A stretch of DNA of 21,905 nucleotides from Streptomyces sp. NRRL WC-3549 (GCF_000721935.1 NZ_KL585385.1:135739-157643), one strand, 5' to 3'; numbered from the stretch's first letter, positions 1 through 8,471 are shown. Translations and numbers: made by a program. Notes: a model not told the origin generated them from the letters alone.

Positions 1-6
1 GCCGTA

Positions 7-49
7 CGCGGACCGGGCCCGGGGCGACTCGCCCCGGGCCCGGTCCGCG
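7..49. terminator. 19-bp perfect hairpin downstream of cseC
   Basis: Arms at 7-25 and 31-49 are perfectly complementary, with a 5-nt loop (GACTC). It lies 33 bp past the cseC stop codon. There is no T-tract, as is usual for terminators in high-GC actinobacteria. The symmetry would let it act on both strands, so it may also serve a gene left of the window. Confidence 0.75.
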
Positions 50-81
50 CCTCCCGGCCCCGTCCACCGCCGGCCCCGGGC

Positions 82-1375
82 TCAGCCCGTCGCCTGGCGC
101 AGTACCGGGAAGCTCCCGGTGTCGGTCGGCGCGTGCTCGGGCAGCCACAGCACGGCGACCGCCCCGCCCGTGCCGTCCGTGGTCCCGGCGGGAGCGGCGT
201 TGCGGAACGTGAGCCGGGCGCCCAGGACCCGCGCCTGGCCGGCGGCGATCGTGAGCCCCAGCCCGTGGCCCCGTCCCGCCCGGTCGCTGCTTCCGGTACG
301 GAACCGGCTCGGCCCCTCCTTCAGCAGCTCGTCCGGGAAACCGGGCCCGTGGTCGCGGACCCGTACGACCCGGCCCTCGACCGTGACCTCCACCGGGCCC
401 GCGCCGTGTGCGGACGCGTTTCCCAGCAGGTTCCCCAGGATCCGCTCCAGCCGGCGCGGATCCGTGGAGACCCATGACTCGTGCACCACCCGGACCGTGA
501 TCCCCGGGTCGAGCAGGCCCTGTCTCCTGAAGCTCCGCCCGCTCCGACGCGCTGTCCAGCCGCGCCACCTCCAGGACGTCCTCGACCAGGGTCCGAAGCA
601 CCTGGGCCCGGTCCCGTACGAGCTCCGTGGGGCGGCCCGGGGGCAGCAGCTCGGCGGCGGTCAGCAGCCCCGTCACCGGGGTGCGCAGTTCGTGGGCGAT
701 GTCCGCGGTGACCCGGCGCTCCGCCTCGATCCGCTCGTTCAGCGCGTCCGTGAGCGCGTCGACGGCGCGGGCCAGTTCATCGGTCTCGTCCCGTACGACA
801 CCGCCGACGGCCTCCCGGACCCGGACGTCCGTGTTCCCCTGGGCGACCTTGCCGGCCGCCGTGGCCGCCTTGCGCAGCCTCCGGGACAGCTGGCCGCCGA
901 TCAGCACCCCGAGCGCGCTGCCGCCGACGACCACCGAGACCGAGCCGATGACCAGCGCCCGGTCGAGGTCGTCCATGATCTTGGAACTGCGGTCGGCGAA
1001 CCGGGTGTGCAGCGACAGGACGTCGCCGTTGGCCAGCGGTACGGCCGCCCAGACGTCGGGCACGCCGTTGCCGTACTCGTCGACATGGGTCGCCCGGCGG
1101 TGTTCCCGGGTCTGGTTCCGCAGGCTCTGCGGCATCGCGGGGTCGTTGATCTTGGCGCCGAACTTCGGCGGCAGCTTCTGCGTGTTGGACGCCTCGTAGA
1201 GCCGCTGGGCGAACAGCAGCCGCTCCAGCTGCACCTCACGGGCGTTCTCCAGCATCGACACCCGGGCGGCGTTGTGGACGACGAGGCTCAGCGCCACCGC
1301 GATCAGGGCGCCGACCGCGGCGATCGCGGCGCTGATCTTCCAGCGGACACCGGTCCGCAGTGCGAGCCGCTTCAT
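82..1375 (-). pseudogene. cseC: CseC-type sensor histidine kinase, frameshifted in the middle
   Basis: Membrane sensor kinase that in the SigE system phosphorylates CseB under cell-envelope stress. From ATG at 1375 the frame gives a membrane helix (residues 13-34), an extracytoplasmic loop, a second helix (140-160), a HAMP linker and an H-box (IAHELRTP, phospho-acceptor His228), and reads sensibly to about residue 284 (AELQE). The N-box (LERILGNLLGNASAHG) and the G-boxes (RDHGPGFPDELL, GRGHGLGLTIAAGQARVLGA) are in the +1 frame, which ends at TGA 82-84. The switch is near 515-526. About 8-10 residues that normally join these parts also seem missing, so a small deletion not divisible by three is likely (inference). 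Without correction the first frame runs open past the window start and has no ATPase domain. Its ATG overlaps the cseB stop (ATGA), so the genes are translationally coupled. Family assignment is strong. Whether the break is real or an assembly error is open. Confidence 0.78.
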
Positions 1376-2082
1376 GCGCGGAGCTTGTATCCGAAGCCGC
1401 GGACCGTCTCGATCCGGTCCTGCCCGATCTTGGTCCGCAGCCGCTGCACATGGACGTCCACGACCCGGGTGTCGCCGCCCCAGCCGTAGTCCCAGACCCG
1501 CTCCAGGAGCCTGTCACGGGAGAGCACGGTGCCCGGCGCGGAGGAGAACTCCAGCAGCAGCCGCATCTCCGTCGGGGTCAGGTTCACGGGCGCGCCCCGC
1601 CTGCGCACCTCCATGCCCTCCGTGTCGATCTCCACGTCGCCGAAGACGAGCACGCCGCCCTTGCCGTCCGTGCCGTCGGCGCCGCCCGCGGGCCCGCCAC
1701 CCGGCCCCGCCGCATGGCCGAACCGGCGCAGCACGGCCCGGATCCGGGCGACCAGCACCGCGCCGTCGAAGGGCTTGGTGACGTAGTCGTCGGCCCCGGC
1801 CTCCAGGCCGAGCACCACGTCGATCGCGTCGGCACGCGCCGAGAGCATGATCACCGGAACCGTGGACTCGTCCCGGATGCGGCGGCACAGGCTGACCCCG
1901 TCCAGGCCCGGCACCATCACGTCGAGCAGGGCGATGTCCGGCCGGTCCGCCCGGAACGCCTCCAGGCCCAGCAGGCCGTCGGACACGGCGGTGACCGCGA
2001 AGCCGACCCGCTCCAGGGCGAGCTGGGTGGCCTCGCGGATCACGTCGTCGTCCTCGACGAACAGGACATGGGTCTCGGCCAT
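1372..2082 (-). CDS. cseB: CseB-type response regulator (OmpR/PhoB family)
   Basis: Two-component response regulator of 236 aa, expected to activate the sigE promoter when phosphorylated by CseC. The receiver domain covers residues 4-120, with acidic Asp11/Asp12, phospho-acceptor Asp54 (IALLDVMVPG), Ser81 and Lys103 (VTKPFD). A Gly-rich linker (124-143) leads to a winged-helix DNA-binding domain (145-236) with the usual LTPTEMRLLLEF and RVVDVHVQRLRTKIG segments and the GFGYKL end. ATG at 2082 places the receiver fold right at the N-terminus; the frame stays open far upstream, but that stretch overlaps cseA and sigE. The gap to cseA is 11 bp and cseC overlaps by 4 bp. The gene looks intact although cseA and cseC on either side appear damaged. 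Confidence 0.93.
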   Translation of the reverse strand: MAETHVLFVEDDDVIREATQLALERVGFAVTAVSDGLLGLEAFRADRPDIALLDVMVPGLDGVSLCRRIRDESTVPVIMLSARADAIDVVLGLEAGADDYVTKPFDGAVLVARIRAVLRRFGHAAGPGGGPAGGADGTDGKGGVLVFGDVEIDTEGMEVRRRGAPVNLTPTEMRLLLEFSSAPGTVLSRDRLLERVWDYGWGGDTRVVDVHVQRLRTKIGQDRIETVRGFGYKLRA

Positions 2083-2093
2083 GCGGGCAGCCC

Positions 2094-2633
2094 TCAGTTC
2101 TGTGCCGTCGGCTCGGGAAGGGTGCCCTCCCCGGTGCCGACGGCCCGGTTGAAGTCGTTGTGCACCCGGTCGGTCTCGGTGAACCGGTCCGTCGCCCAGC
2201 GGTAGGTGATGACGTCCTCGCCGGAGGGGAACGCGACCGCGTCCTTCGCCCCGTAGACCTGGGCCGTCACCACCAGGTCGCCCCGGTCGATGGTCCCGTA
2301 GACCGCCGGTATCTCGACGGCGAAGACGTTGCCGTACGAACCGTCCTCGGCCCGCCGGTAGACGTAGGTCCCGATACCCACGGCGTCCCCGCAGGTCAGG
2401 ACGTTGACCACGAGGTCGGGAGCGGTGTTGCCGGTGAGGGTGCCGTACGAGGTGTCGACCGGGTACTGGTCGCCGGCGCAGGGCTTCAGGTCGTTCCTGA
2501 CCGAGGCGGCCACCTCCGGGTCGCCCTTGACGAGCTGTACGGCGTCGACGCGGGGAGCGGGCCGTGCCGCCGAGGGCCCCCGGCGAACTCGTGCCGGGAC
2601 CGGAGGGCCGCACGGACACCGCACCCTCCTCAC
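2094..2633 (-). CDS. cseA: CseA-like protein lacking a lipoprotein signal peptide
   Basis: Gene position and the mature part (from PRVDAVQLVKGDPEV onward, residues 27-179) fit CseA, the extracytoplasmic lipoprotein that dampens CseBC signalling in S. coelicolor. Cys52 and Cys81 could form a disulfide. The ORF begins with GTG at 2633, three codons after the sigE stop and in the same frame. Its first 26 residues are Arg/Pro-rich and contain no hydrophobic helix or lipobox. None of the three frames between 2545 and 2760 encodes a signal peptide. In 2560-2640 another frame gives a more linker-like, higher-GC3 sequence (SVRPSGPGTSSPGALGG), which hints at a frameshift near 2550-2575 as well as loss of the signal sequence. 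As written the protein would stay in the cytoplasm. The start is uncertain, and CseA identity rests on context plus recall of the family. Confidence 0.68.
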   Translation of the reverse strand: MRRVRCPCGPPVPARVRRGPSAARPAPRVDAVQLVKGDPEVAASVRNDLKPCAGDQYPVDTSYGTLTGNTAPDLVVNVLTCGDAVGIGTYVYRRAEDGSYGNVFAVEIPAVYGTIDRGDLVVTAQVYGAKDAVAFPSGEDVITYRWATDRFTETDRVHNDFNRAVGTGEGTLPEPTAQN

Positions 2634-2642
2634 CGCCGCCTG

Positions 2643-3227
2643 TCAGGCCGCGCACCGCTTCCGCCCCCGCTCGTGATGACGCCCGTCCCGCTGCGCCGGG
2701 ATCCGCGCCGGTATGTCCTCGCTCTCGCGGCTCCGGGCGGCACGGTCCTCCAGCTCCTGGCGCAGACGTGCCAGGGCGCGGTGCAGCGTGCTCTTCACGG
2801 TACCGGTCGACATGCCGAGGGCCGCGGCCGTCTCCTCCGTGCTCATCTGCTCCCAGTGGCGCAGGACGACGACGCTGCGCTGCTTGGGAGCCAGCACGCC
2901 GAGGACGTCCATGAGCAGGGCGCGGTCGGCACGCTGCTCGGAGCCGTCGTCCACGCTGGCGTCGGGGAGCTGCTCGGTGGGGACCTCCTCCAGCCGGCGG
3001 GCCCGCCACCACTCCGTACGGGTGTTGATCATGACCCGGCGCAGATAGGCGTCGGCGAGGGACTTGTCGGCGATGCCGTCCCAGCGGCCGTAGGTGCGGG
3101 CGAGGGCGGTCTGCAGCAGGTCCTGGGCGTCCACCGGGTCCGGAACCAGCCGGCGCGCGCTGCGCAGCAGCGCGTCCTGCCTGGTGCGTACGTACTCCTC
3201 GAACCCGAGCGCCTCGGCCTGCGCCAT
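2643..3227 (-). CDS. sigE: ECF sigma factor SigE (cell-envelope stress)
   Basis: Group 4 (ECF) RNA polymerase sigma factor of 194 aa that directs envelope-stress transcription such as cell-wall genes. Sigma region 2 is at residues 8-78 (YVRTRQDALLRSARRLVPDP, DLLQTALARTYGRW, MINTRTEWWRARR) and region 4 at 103-158 (LAPKQRSVVVLRHWEQMSTEE, then the helix-turn-helix AAALGMSTGTVKSTLHRAL). The sequence matches my memory of S. coelicolor SigE closely. Start: GTG (3230) and ATG (3227) are adjacent; ATG is preferred because the GGAGG at 3236-3240 then has an 8-nt spacer. The C-terminal 35 residues are charged and low in conservation. It is first of the sigE-cseABC operon. No anti-sigma gene is adjacent, consistent with control of this sigma factor at transcription by CseB/CseC. 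Confidence 0.92.
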   Translation of the reverse strand: MAQAEALGFEEYVRTRQDALLRSARRLVPDPVDAQDLLQTALARTYGRWDGIADKSLADAYLRRVMINTRTEWWRARRLEEVPTEQLPDASVDDGSEQRADRALLMDVLGVLAPKQRSVVVLRHWEQMSTEETAAALGMSTGTVKSTLHRALARLRQELEDRAARSRESEDIPARIPAQRDGRHHERGRKRCAA

Positions 3228-3451
3228 CACAACCGCCTCCGTCGTCCCCGTCGTACCCCGTGGTCCAGCTGTCGGTGACCGGTCATGTCGCCGACAACGA
3301 AGGACGCTACGGATCTGTTGTCACGGGGATGTGCGGGGCAGCCGTACGTGGGCGCACGGCTGTCCATCGGTTGTGTAACAGTGCAGGCCACGCGCGCCCC
3401 GGACCGGTACTCCCGGCTCCCGTCGGGTCCCGGCCGGGGCCTGTGCTCAGC
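3228..3451. other. Intergenic, sigE upstream region
   Basis: No gene seen. On the minus strand a TAGCGT (complement of 3304-3309) could be a -10 box for sigE, but I could not pair it with a convincing -35 element. The CseB-dependent sigE promoter should lie here. The stop of mutY is at the right edge and I found no strong terminator hairpin after it, so read-through from mutY into sigE is possible. Confidence 0.4.
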
Positions 3452-4333
3452 TCAGCCGCCCGCCAGCGGCTCGACGAGGCCGTCGGCGACCAGGCCGTCC
3501 AGGGCGCGGGTCCGCTGCACGGGCTCTTCCCACACCGAGTCCAGGGCCGCCTGCGACACCGGTGCGACCGACTCGCGCAGGACGGCCAGCAGCCGGCCGC
3601 GCACCTGCCGGTCGGTACCGGCGTACGTCTGGCCACGGCGCGGGGCCCCCTGGTGGGCGGGTTTCCCGGCCAGCCGCCAGGCGCACTGCCCGGAGATCGG
3701 GCAGCGTCCGCAGTCCTCGTTCTTCGCGGTGCACACGAGGGCGCCGAGCTCCATCGTGGCCGCAGCCCAGCGGGCCGCCCGGGCGTCCTCGTCGGGGAGC
3801 AGGGCACGGGCGAGCTTGCGCTCGGCCGCGGTGGTCGCGTTCGGCGGGTACTGGATGCCGGTGGCGGCCCGGGCGAACACCCGCCGCACGTTCGTGTCGA
3901 GCACGGCGTGCCGCTGCCCGTACGCGAAGGAGGCCACGGCCGCCGCCGTGTACTCGCCGATCCCGGGCAGCGCCAGCAACTGGCTGTGCTCGCTCGGTAC
4001 GTCACCGCCGTGCCGTTCCGTTATCGCCTGCGCGGCCCCGTGCAGGCGCAGTGCCCGGCGCGGGTAACCGAGCCGGCCCCAGGCGCGGACCGCTTCGCCG
4101 GGGGCGTCGGCGGCCAGGTCGGCGGGGCGGGGCCAGCGGGCCATCCACTGCTCGTACACCGGCAGGACCCGGTTCACCGGGGTCTGCTGCAGCATGAACT
4201 CGCTCACCATCACACCCCAGGCGCCCGCTTCGGGACGTCGCCAGGGCAGATCGCGGGCGTGCTGCTCGAACCACCCGATGACGGGGGTGTGGAGGGAGAC
4301 GGGGGGCGTGTGTGTCGAAGTCATGGCAGTCAT
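3452..4333 (-). CDS. mutY: MutY-type adenine DNA glycosylase (short form)
   Basis: Base-excision repair glycosylase that removes adenine paired with 8-oxoguanine. The protein is 293 aa from ATG 4333 (ATG 4324 is an alternative with no ribosome site). Catalytic Glu45 lies in SEFMLQQT, the helix-hairpin-helix is LPGIGEYTA (122-130), and catalytic Asp146 is in AVLDTNV. The 4Fe-4S ligands are Cys201, Cys208, Cys211 and Cys217 (C-X6-C-X2-C-X5-C). After the cluster only about 75 residues remain, so the NUDIX-like domain that reads 8-oxoG in E. coli MutY is absent or reduced to a winged-helix-like tail; from recall this short form is usual in Streptomyces. It is transcribed away from the 4584 gene and lies near radA-disA, another repair pair. 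Assignment is firm. Confidence 0.93.
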   Translation of the reverse strand: MTAMTSTHTPPVSLHTPVIGWFEQHARDLPWRRPEAGAWGVMVSEFMLQQTPVNRVLPVYEQWMARWPRPADLAADAPGEAVRAWGRLGYPRRALRLHGAAQAITERHGGDVPSEHSQLLALPGIGEYTAAAVASFAYGQRHAVLDTNVRRVFARAATGIQYPPNATTAAERKLARALLPDEDARAARWAAATMELGALVCTAKNEDCGRCPISGQCAWRLAGKPAHQGAPRRGQTYAGTDRQVRGRLLAVLRESVAPVSQAALDSVWEEPVQRTRALDGLVADGLVEPLAGG

Positions 4334-4583
4334 CGCACCTACGATCCTGGCACGGAAGCGGGGACATCGGGGACGGCTACGGGGGTGTCGGCCCGGGTGA
4401 TGGTCCACGGGGTGGTAGCGCCACCCGTTTCGACCCTTCACGCCCGCGCGGGGAACCAGAACCGGGCAAAGCGGACGGAAGCCATGACACGGGCCGCGCC
4501 GTGATGATGATCCGGAAAACTTGTCGATCAGAGCGGCGGGTAGGGGCCGGAGTCGGCGGTGAACTCTCGTACAGTTCGGTCTT
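4334..4583. other. Intergenic between divergent mutY and membrane protein
   Basis: No gene is seen. It should hold the promoters of both genes. A hairpin with arms GGGTGG (4410-4415) and CCACCC (4421-4426) and loop TAGCG lies in the middle. The stretch 4501-4530 is AT-richer than its surroundings. Confidence 0.4.
4570..4575 (+). promoter_or_regulatory. -10 box TACAGT before GTG 4584
   Basis: TACAGT fits the actinobacterial TANNNT -10 pattern and ends 8 nt before the GTG start. No Shine-Dalgarno sequence precedes the GTG, so the mRNA may start at or near the start codon. No clear -35 box. Confidence 0.4.
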
Positions 4584-5417
4584 GTGGGATCTATGCGCAA
4601 TCCGGTCGGGCCGCTTCCCTCCAGCATCTACTGGCGTCGGAGGGCAGTCGCGGTGCTGGTGATCGCCCTGCTCGCGGCGCTGGTCGTGTGGGCCGTCACC
4701 GCCACGGGCGGCGGCGGGAAGAAGAGCGACGACGCCAAGTCCGGCGGTGCCTCGCCCGCTCCGTCGATCACCCCCGGCCCATCGAGCTCGGATCCCGTCG
4801 TCGGTCAACCCCCGGGCGGGCGTGACGAGTCGGGAGGGTCCGGCGAGGGCTCCGGCACCGGTGGCGCCGACGGCGGCTCCACGACGGGCGGCGGGGCCGG
4901 ACAGGGTGCGGACACGTCGGGCGGGGGCGGACCGGATTCCGGCGGCCCGGCCGCCGGCGGGTCGGGTACGGGCGGCGGCGGAACAGCCGGCCAGCAGGTA
5001 CCGGCCGGCTCCCCGCTCCCCAACTGCACTCCCGAGACGCTCCAGTTGAGCATCAGGACGGAGAACACCTACGGCCCGGACGACAAGCCGGTGTTCCGGC
5101 TGTACGCCAAGAACACCTCGTCGGCGGAGTGCAAGGCCGACCTCGGCCCGAAGAACACGGTGCTCACCGTCAGCGAGGCGGGCGGGGACGACGAGCAGGT
5201 GTGGTCCTCCAAGGACTGCCCGCGCGGCGGGGCGGTGTTCATGAGGATTCCGGCGGGCGCGACGATCGTGCACACCGTGGAGTGGGACCGGAAGAAGAGC
5301 ACGCCCGCGTGCGCGACGACGCCTCCCGGTACGGCCGCCCCCGGCACGTACCTGGTGGAGGCCAAGGCGCCGGGCGAGCCCGTGCAGCGGGCGTCCTTCG
5401 TCCTCGCCAAGGACTGA
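4584..5417 (+). CDS. Membrane-anchored extracytoplasmic protein with Gly-rich stalk
   Basis: Conserved-looking protein of unknown function, 277 aa. A short cytoplasmic head (residues 1-20, ending in RRR) is followed by one membrane helix (21-40, AVAVLVIALLAALVVWAVTA), so topology is N-in. Residues 42-145 form a low-complexity Gly/Ser/Asp/Pro stalk, followed by a globular domain (146-277) with beta-strand-like alternation and four cysteines (148, 183, 212, 243) that could make two disulfides outside the cell. The domain resembles immunoglobulin-like sandwich domains of actinobacterial surface proteins such as the DUF4232 type, but I do not recognise it firmly. GTG at 4584 is chosen because of the leaderless-type -10 box; ATG at 4593 would remove three residues. 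It sits between mutY and disA on the opposite strand. A repair role is not implied by the sequence; a wall or surface role is more natural. Confidence 0.85.
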   Translation: MGSMRNPVGPLPSSIYWRRRAVAVLVIALLAALVVWAVTATGGGGKKSDDAKSGGASPAPSITPGPSSSDPVVGQPPGGRDESGGSGEGSGTGGADGGSTTGGGAGQGADTSGGGGPDSGGPAAGGSGTGGGGTAGQQVPAGSPLPNCTPETLQLSIRTENTYGPDDKPVFRLYAKNTSSAECKADLGPKNTVLTVSEAGGDDEQVWSSKDCPRGGAVFMRIPAGATIVHTVEWDRKKSTPACATTPPGTAAPGTYLVEAKAPGEPVQRASFVLAKD

Positions 5418-5679
5418 CCGGCGGGCCCCGGCCCGGCCGTCGTGTCCGGTGGCGGCACCCGGGCCGGCTGCGGGGCCGTGGTCAGGCCGCGGGCCCCGGG
5501 GCCCGCGCCCCGCGCGCCGCCGGCGAACGCACCGGCCTGCGGGGGGACATGCGCCGTGGCCGTGCCGGACGCAGGCCCCGGCGAGCGGGAGGGAGGAGCG
5601 GTGAAGCTCCGGCCGGGCCGTCCTGCCCGCCCTGCCCGCCGCATCTGCCGAACGCCCCCGCCGGGCGGCGGTACCGGCC
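5418..5679. other. Convergent intergenic region with 20-bp palindrome
   Basis: Lies between the ends of the 4584 gene and disA. A perfectly self-complementary 20-mer CGCGGGCCCCGGGGCCCGCG occupies 5488-5507 and could act as a two-way terminator. A ribosome-site-like GGAGGAGCGGTG near 5594-5603 opens a short frame into the disA 3' end, but its codon usage is poor and I do not call a gene. Nothing else is seen. Confidence 0.45.
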
Positions 5680-6804
5680 TCAGACGTACCGTTCGAGGAT
5701 GGACGACTCCGCGAGGCGCGAGAGCCCTTCCCGCACGCTGCGGGCCCGGGCCTCGCCGACCCCGTCGACCGTCTGGAGGTCGTCCACGCTGGCGGCCAGC
5801 AGCTTCTGAAGTCCGCCGAAGTGCTCCACCAGCCGCTCGATGATCGCGTTCGGCAGCCGCGGCACCTTGGCCAGCAGCCGGTAGCCCCGCGGCGACACCG
5901 CGGAGTCCAGCGACTCCGGCGAGCCGCTGTAGCCCAACGCGCGCGCCGCGACGGGGAGTTCCAGCAGCTCGGTGTGGGTGAGCGTGTCGAGCTCGCCCAG
6001 CGCCTCCGCCACCGTGCGCGACCGCTTGGCGGTCGGCTCCGGCACGTAGTCGCGGACGACCAGCTCGCGCTCCGGCTCCACGCCGGCGATCAACTCGTCC
6101 AGCTGGAGCGAGAGGAGCCGTCCGTCGGTGCCCAGCTCCACCACGTACTCGGCGATCTCCGTGGCGATCAGGCGGACCATCTCCAGGCGCTGGGCGACCG
6201 CCGTCACGTCCCGGACGGTCACCAGGTCCTCGATCTCCAGGGCGGAGAGCGTCCCGGCGACCTCGTCGAGCCGCAGCTTGTACCGCTCCAGCGTGGCGAG
6301 TGCCTGGTTGGCGCGGGAGAGGATCGCGGAGGACTCCTCCAGGACCCGGCGCTCCCCGTCCACGTACAGCGCGATCAGGTGCATCGACTGGGAGACCGAG
6401 ACCACGGGGAAACCGCACGCCTTGGAGACGCGGTCGGCCGTGCGGTGACGGGTGCCCGTCTCCTCGGTGGGAATGGCGGCGTCCGGGACCAGCTGGACCC
6501 CGGCCCGGAGGATCTTCGTCATGTCCTTGTCGAGGATCAGAGCGCCGTCCAGCTTGGCCAACTCCCGCAGCCGGGTCGCGGTGAACTCCACGTCCAGCAC
6601 GAAACCGCCGGTGCACATCGACTCGACGGTCTTGTCCATGCCGAGGACGATCAGTCCTCCGGTGTTGCCGCGGAGGATGCGCTCCAGGCCGTCACGGAGG
6701 GCCGTCCCGGGCGCGACCGCGCTCAGGGAGGCGCGCATCAGCGCCTCGTTCCCCGTGCCTTGGCCGGACTTTCCGGGCGATGCTGCCCGGTCGTTGGCTG
6801 CCAC
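5680..6804 (-). CDS. disA: DisA, diadenylate cyclase and DNA integrity scanning protein
   Basis: Makes the second messenger cyclic di-AMP from two ATP and binds branched DNA. The protein is 374 aa. The N-terminal DAC domain carries the DGA motif (86-88, AKLDGALIL) and the RHRTA motif (119-123, [10 protein letters not shown]) that bind ATP. A helical middle domain and a C-terminal helix-hairpin-helix DNA-binding region ([19 protein letters not shown]) follow. Start: GTG 6804 is chosen because GGAGGAG (6809-6815) sits just upstream and the N-terminus MAANDRAA matches recalled Streptomyces DisA; upstream extension to 6849 has no ribosome site. radA ends 80 bp upstream on the same strand, so co-transcription is likely, as in Bacillus. 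In Streptomyces c-di-AMP affects osmotic balance and development. Confidence 0.96.
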   Translation of the reverse strand: MAANDRAASPGKSGQGTGNEALMRASLSAVAPGTALRDGLERILRGNTGGLIVLGMDKTVESMCTGGFVLDVEFTATRLRELAKLDGALILDKDMTKILRAGVQLVPDAAIPTEETGTRHRTADRVSKACGFPVVSVSQSMHLIALYVDGERRVLEESSAILSRANQALATLERYKLRLDEVAGTLSALEIEDLVTVRDVTAVAQRLEMVRLIATEIAEYVVELGTDGRLLSLQLDELIAGVEPERELVVRDYVPEPTAKRSRTVAEALGELDTLTHTELLELPVAARALGYSGSPESLDSAVSPRGYRLLAKVPRLPNAIIERLVEHFGGLQKLLAASVDDLQTVDGVGEARARSVREGLSRLAESSILERYV

Positions 6805-6808
6805 TGCA

Positions 6809-6815
6809 CTCCTCC
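6809..6815 (-). promoter_or_regulatory. Ribosome binding site deciding the disA start
   Basis: On the minus strand GGAGGAG stands 4 nt before GTG 6804. It is the strongest Shine-Dalgarno match near this gene and excludes the longer frame start at 6849. Confidence 0.8.
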
Positions 6816-6884
6816 GGTCACAGGTTTGGGGTGCCCTTGCGTCCCTCATACCGTTCGTACGGGCGGGCGAGACCAGGGCAAAGT

Positions 6885-8297
6885 CTACCGGCGTGCGCCG
6901 TCCTCCCGTGGTCCGTCCGAACGAGACCGGCGGGGGAGGGCGCGCAGGGCGTCACCCATGTCGGCGACTTCTGTGACCTTCATACCGGACGGGACCCGTC
7001 CCGGGTCCCTCGGGACCAGGGCGTGACGGAACCCCAGACGGTGCGCCTCCGCCAGCCTGCGCTGCACCCCGGTCACCCTCCTGACCTCGCCCGCGAGCCC
7101 CACCTCACCGATGGCGACCAGGTTCTTCGGGAGCGGTGTGTCGCCGGCCGCGCTGGCCAGCGCCAGGGCGATCGCCAGGTCCGCCGCGGGCTCGGTGAGC
7201 TTCACGCCGCCCACCGTCGCGCTGTAGATGTCGCGCTTGCCGAGCGCGCTGATCCGGCCCCGCTGCTCCAGGACGGCCAGCATCATGGAGACCCGGGACG
7301 TCTCCAGCCCGGAGGTCGTGCGCCGGGGCGACGGGATCTGCGAATCGACCGTCAGCGCCTGCACCTCGGCGACGAGGGGGCGCTTGCCCTCCAGCGTGAC
7401 CGTCAGACAGGTGCCCGGCACCGGCTCGTCGCGGCGGGTGAGGAAGAGGCCCGACGGGTCGGCGAGACCGGTGATGCCCTCGTCGTGCAGCTCGAAGCAG
7501 CCGACCTCGTCCGTGGCGCCGTAGCGGTTCTTGACGCCCCGCACGAGACGGAGGCGGGCGTGCCGGTCGCCCTCGAAGGACAGCACCACGTCGACCAGGT
7601 GCTCCAGGAGCCGGGGGCCCGCGATCGCGCCGTCCTTGGTGACGTGGCCGACCAGGAGCGTCGACATGCCGCGCTCCTTCGAGGCCCGGATCAGCGCGCC
7701 CGCCACCTCGCGGACCTGCGCCATGCCGCCCGGCGCGCCGTCGATCTCGGGAGAGGCGACCGTCTGCACCGAGTCCAGGACGAGCAGCGAGGGGTTGACC
7801 GCGTCCAGATGCCCCAGGACCGCCGACAGGTCCGTCTCGGCCGCCAGGAACAGGTGGTCGTCGATCGCCCCGATCCGGTCCGCCCGCAGCCGCACCTGGC
7901 TCGCCGACTCCTCGGCGGTGACGTAGAGGGTGCGGTGCTCCTCGCCGGCGGCCTTGGCCGCCACGTCCAGCAGCAGCGTCGACTTGCCCACCCCGGGCTC
8001 ACCGGCGAGCAGCACGACGGCGCCGGGCACGAGCCCGCCGCCAAGCACCCGGTCGAGCTCCGGGACGCCGGTCGAGCGCGCCGTGGCCTGCCGGCTGTCG
8101 ACCTGGCCGATCGGCAGGGCGGCGGTGGAGACCCGGCCCGCCGCCGTGGTGCGGACCGCGGGGGCGCCGCCGAACTCCTCGACGGTCCCCCAGGCCTGGC
8201 ACTCCGGGCAACGGCCGAGCCACTTGGCGGTCGTCCAGCCGCATTCGGTGCAGCGGTAGGACGGCCGGTCCTTCGTGGATTTCGTACGGGCAGCCAT
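6885..8297 (-). CDS. radA: RadA (Sms), DNA branch-migration ATPase
   Basis: RecA-related protein for recombinational repair, 470 aa. It has an N-terminal C4 zinc finger (Cys16, Cys19, Cys30, Cys33), Walker [10 protein letters not shown] (99-107), Walker B LLVLDS (171-176), and a RadA-specific KNRYG (256-260; usual form KNRFG). The C-terminal Lon-like domain (about 290-450) contains [18 protein letters not shown] and [22 protein letters not shown] 8297 is chosen since the zinc finger begins a few residues later; the frame extends to 8543 but that part is intergenic in character. A TACGGT -10 box ends 6 nt before the ATG, so the transcript may be leaderless. disA follows 80 bp downstream. Intact and of normal length. 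Confidence 0.95.
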   Translation of the reverse strand: MAARTKSTKDRPSYRCTECGWTTAKWLGRCPECQAWGTVEEFGGAPAVRTTAAGRVSTAALPIGQVDSRQATARSTGVPELDRVLGGGLVPGAVVLLAGEPGVGKSTLLLDVAAKAAGEEHRTLYVTAEESASQVRLRADRIGAIDDHLFLAAETDLSAVLGHLDAVNPSLLVLDSVQTVASPEIDGAPGGMAQVREVAGALIRASKERGMSTLLVGHVTKDGAIAGPRLLEHLVDVVLSFEGDRHARLRLVRGVKNRYGATDEVGCFELHDEGITGLADPSGLFLTRRDEPVPGTCLTVTLEGKRPLVAEVQALTVDSQIPSPRRTTSGLETSRVSMMLAVLEQRGRISALGKRDIYSATVGGVKLTEPAADLAIALALASAAGDTPLPKNLVAIGEVGLAGEVRRVTGVQRRLAEAHRLGFRHALVPRDPGRVPSGMKVTEVADMGDALRALPRRSRSDGPREDGARR

Positions 8298-8303
8298 GGC
8301 GCC

Positions 8304-8309
8304 ACCGTA
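8304..8309 (-). promoter_or_regulatory. -10 box TACGGT for radA
   Basis: On the minus strand TACGGT is followed by 6 nt (GGCGCC) and then the radA ATG. This spacing puts the transcript start at or next to the A of ATG. No clear -35 box. Confidence 0.5.
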
Positions 8310-8471
8310 TAGGCGGGGACTGACAGCGCCGACCACGGGCGCGGAGGGGGAACGGACGTGCGGGAGGGCGCTCTCGGCGGAATCCGGGGTTCCTGTCCTC
8401 TTTCGAGGGGTACCGTCACCCGTACGGATTAAATGTGGAGAAGGGCCGTCAGGGCTCCGCCCTTGTCTGCC

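Noticed and set aside
119..1489. 456-aa plus-strand open frame opposite cseC
   Set aside because: Arg/Pro/Ala-rich translation with no domain; a GC-bias shadow of the kinase gene.
1372..3012. 546-aa minus-strand frame suggesting a long CseB fusion
   Set aside because: Only the last 236 residues are CseB; the upstream part overlaps cseA and sigE in another frame and is low-complexity.
4955..4999. Gly-rich repeat coding stretch as a possible repeat array
   Set aside because: Irregular low-complexity codons of a protein stalk, not a regular DNA repeat.
5442..5843. 133-aa plus-strand frame with a GGAGGAG ribosome-like site
   Set aside because: Runs antisense into conserved disA codons and has poor composition.
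8441..8464. Hairpin AAGGGC/GCCCTT as a riboswitch
   Set aside because: It lies upstream of the predicted leaderless transcript start, so it would not be in the RNA; at best an operator.
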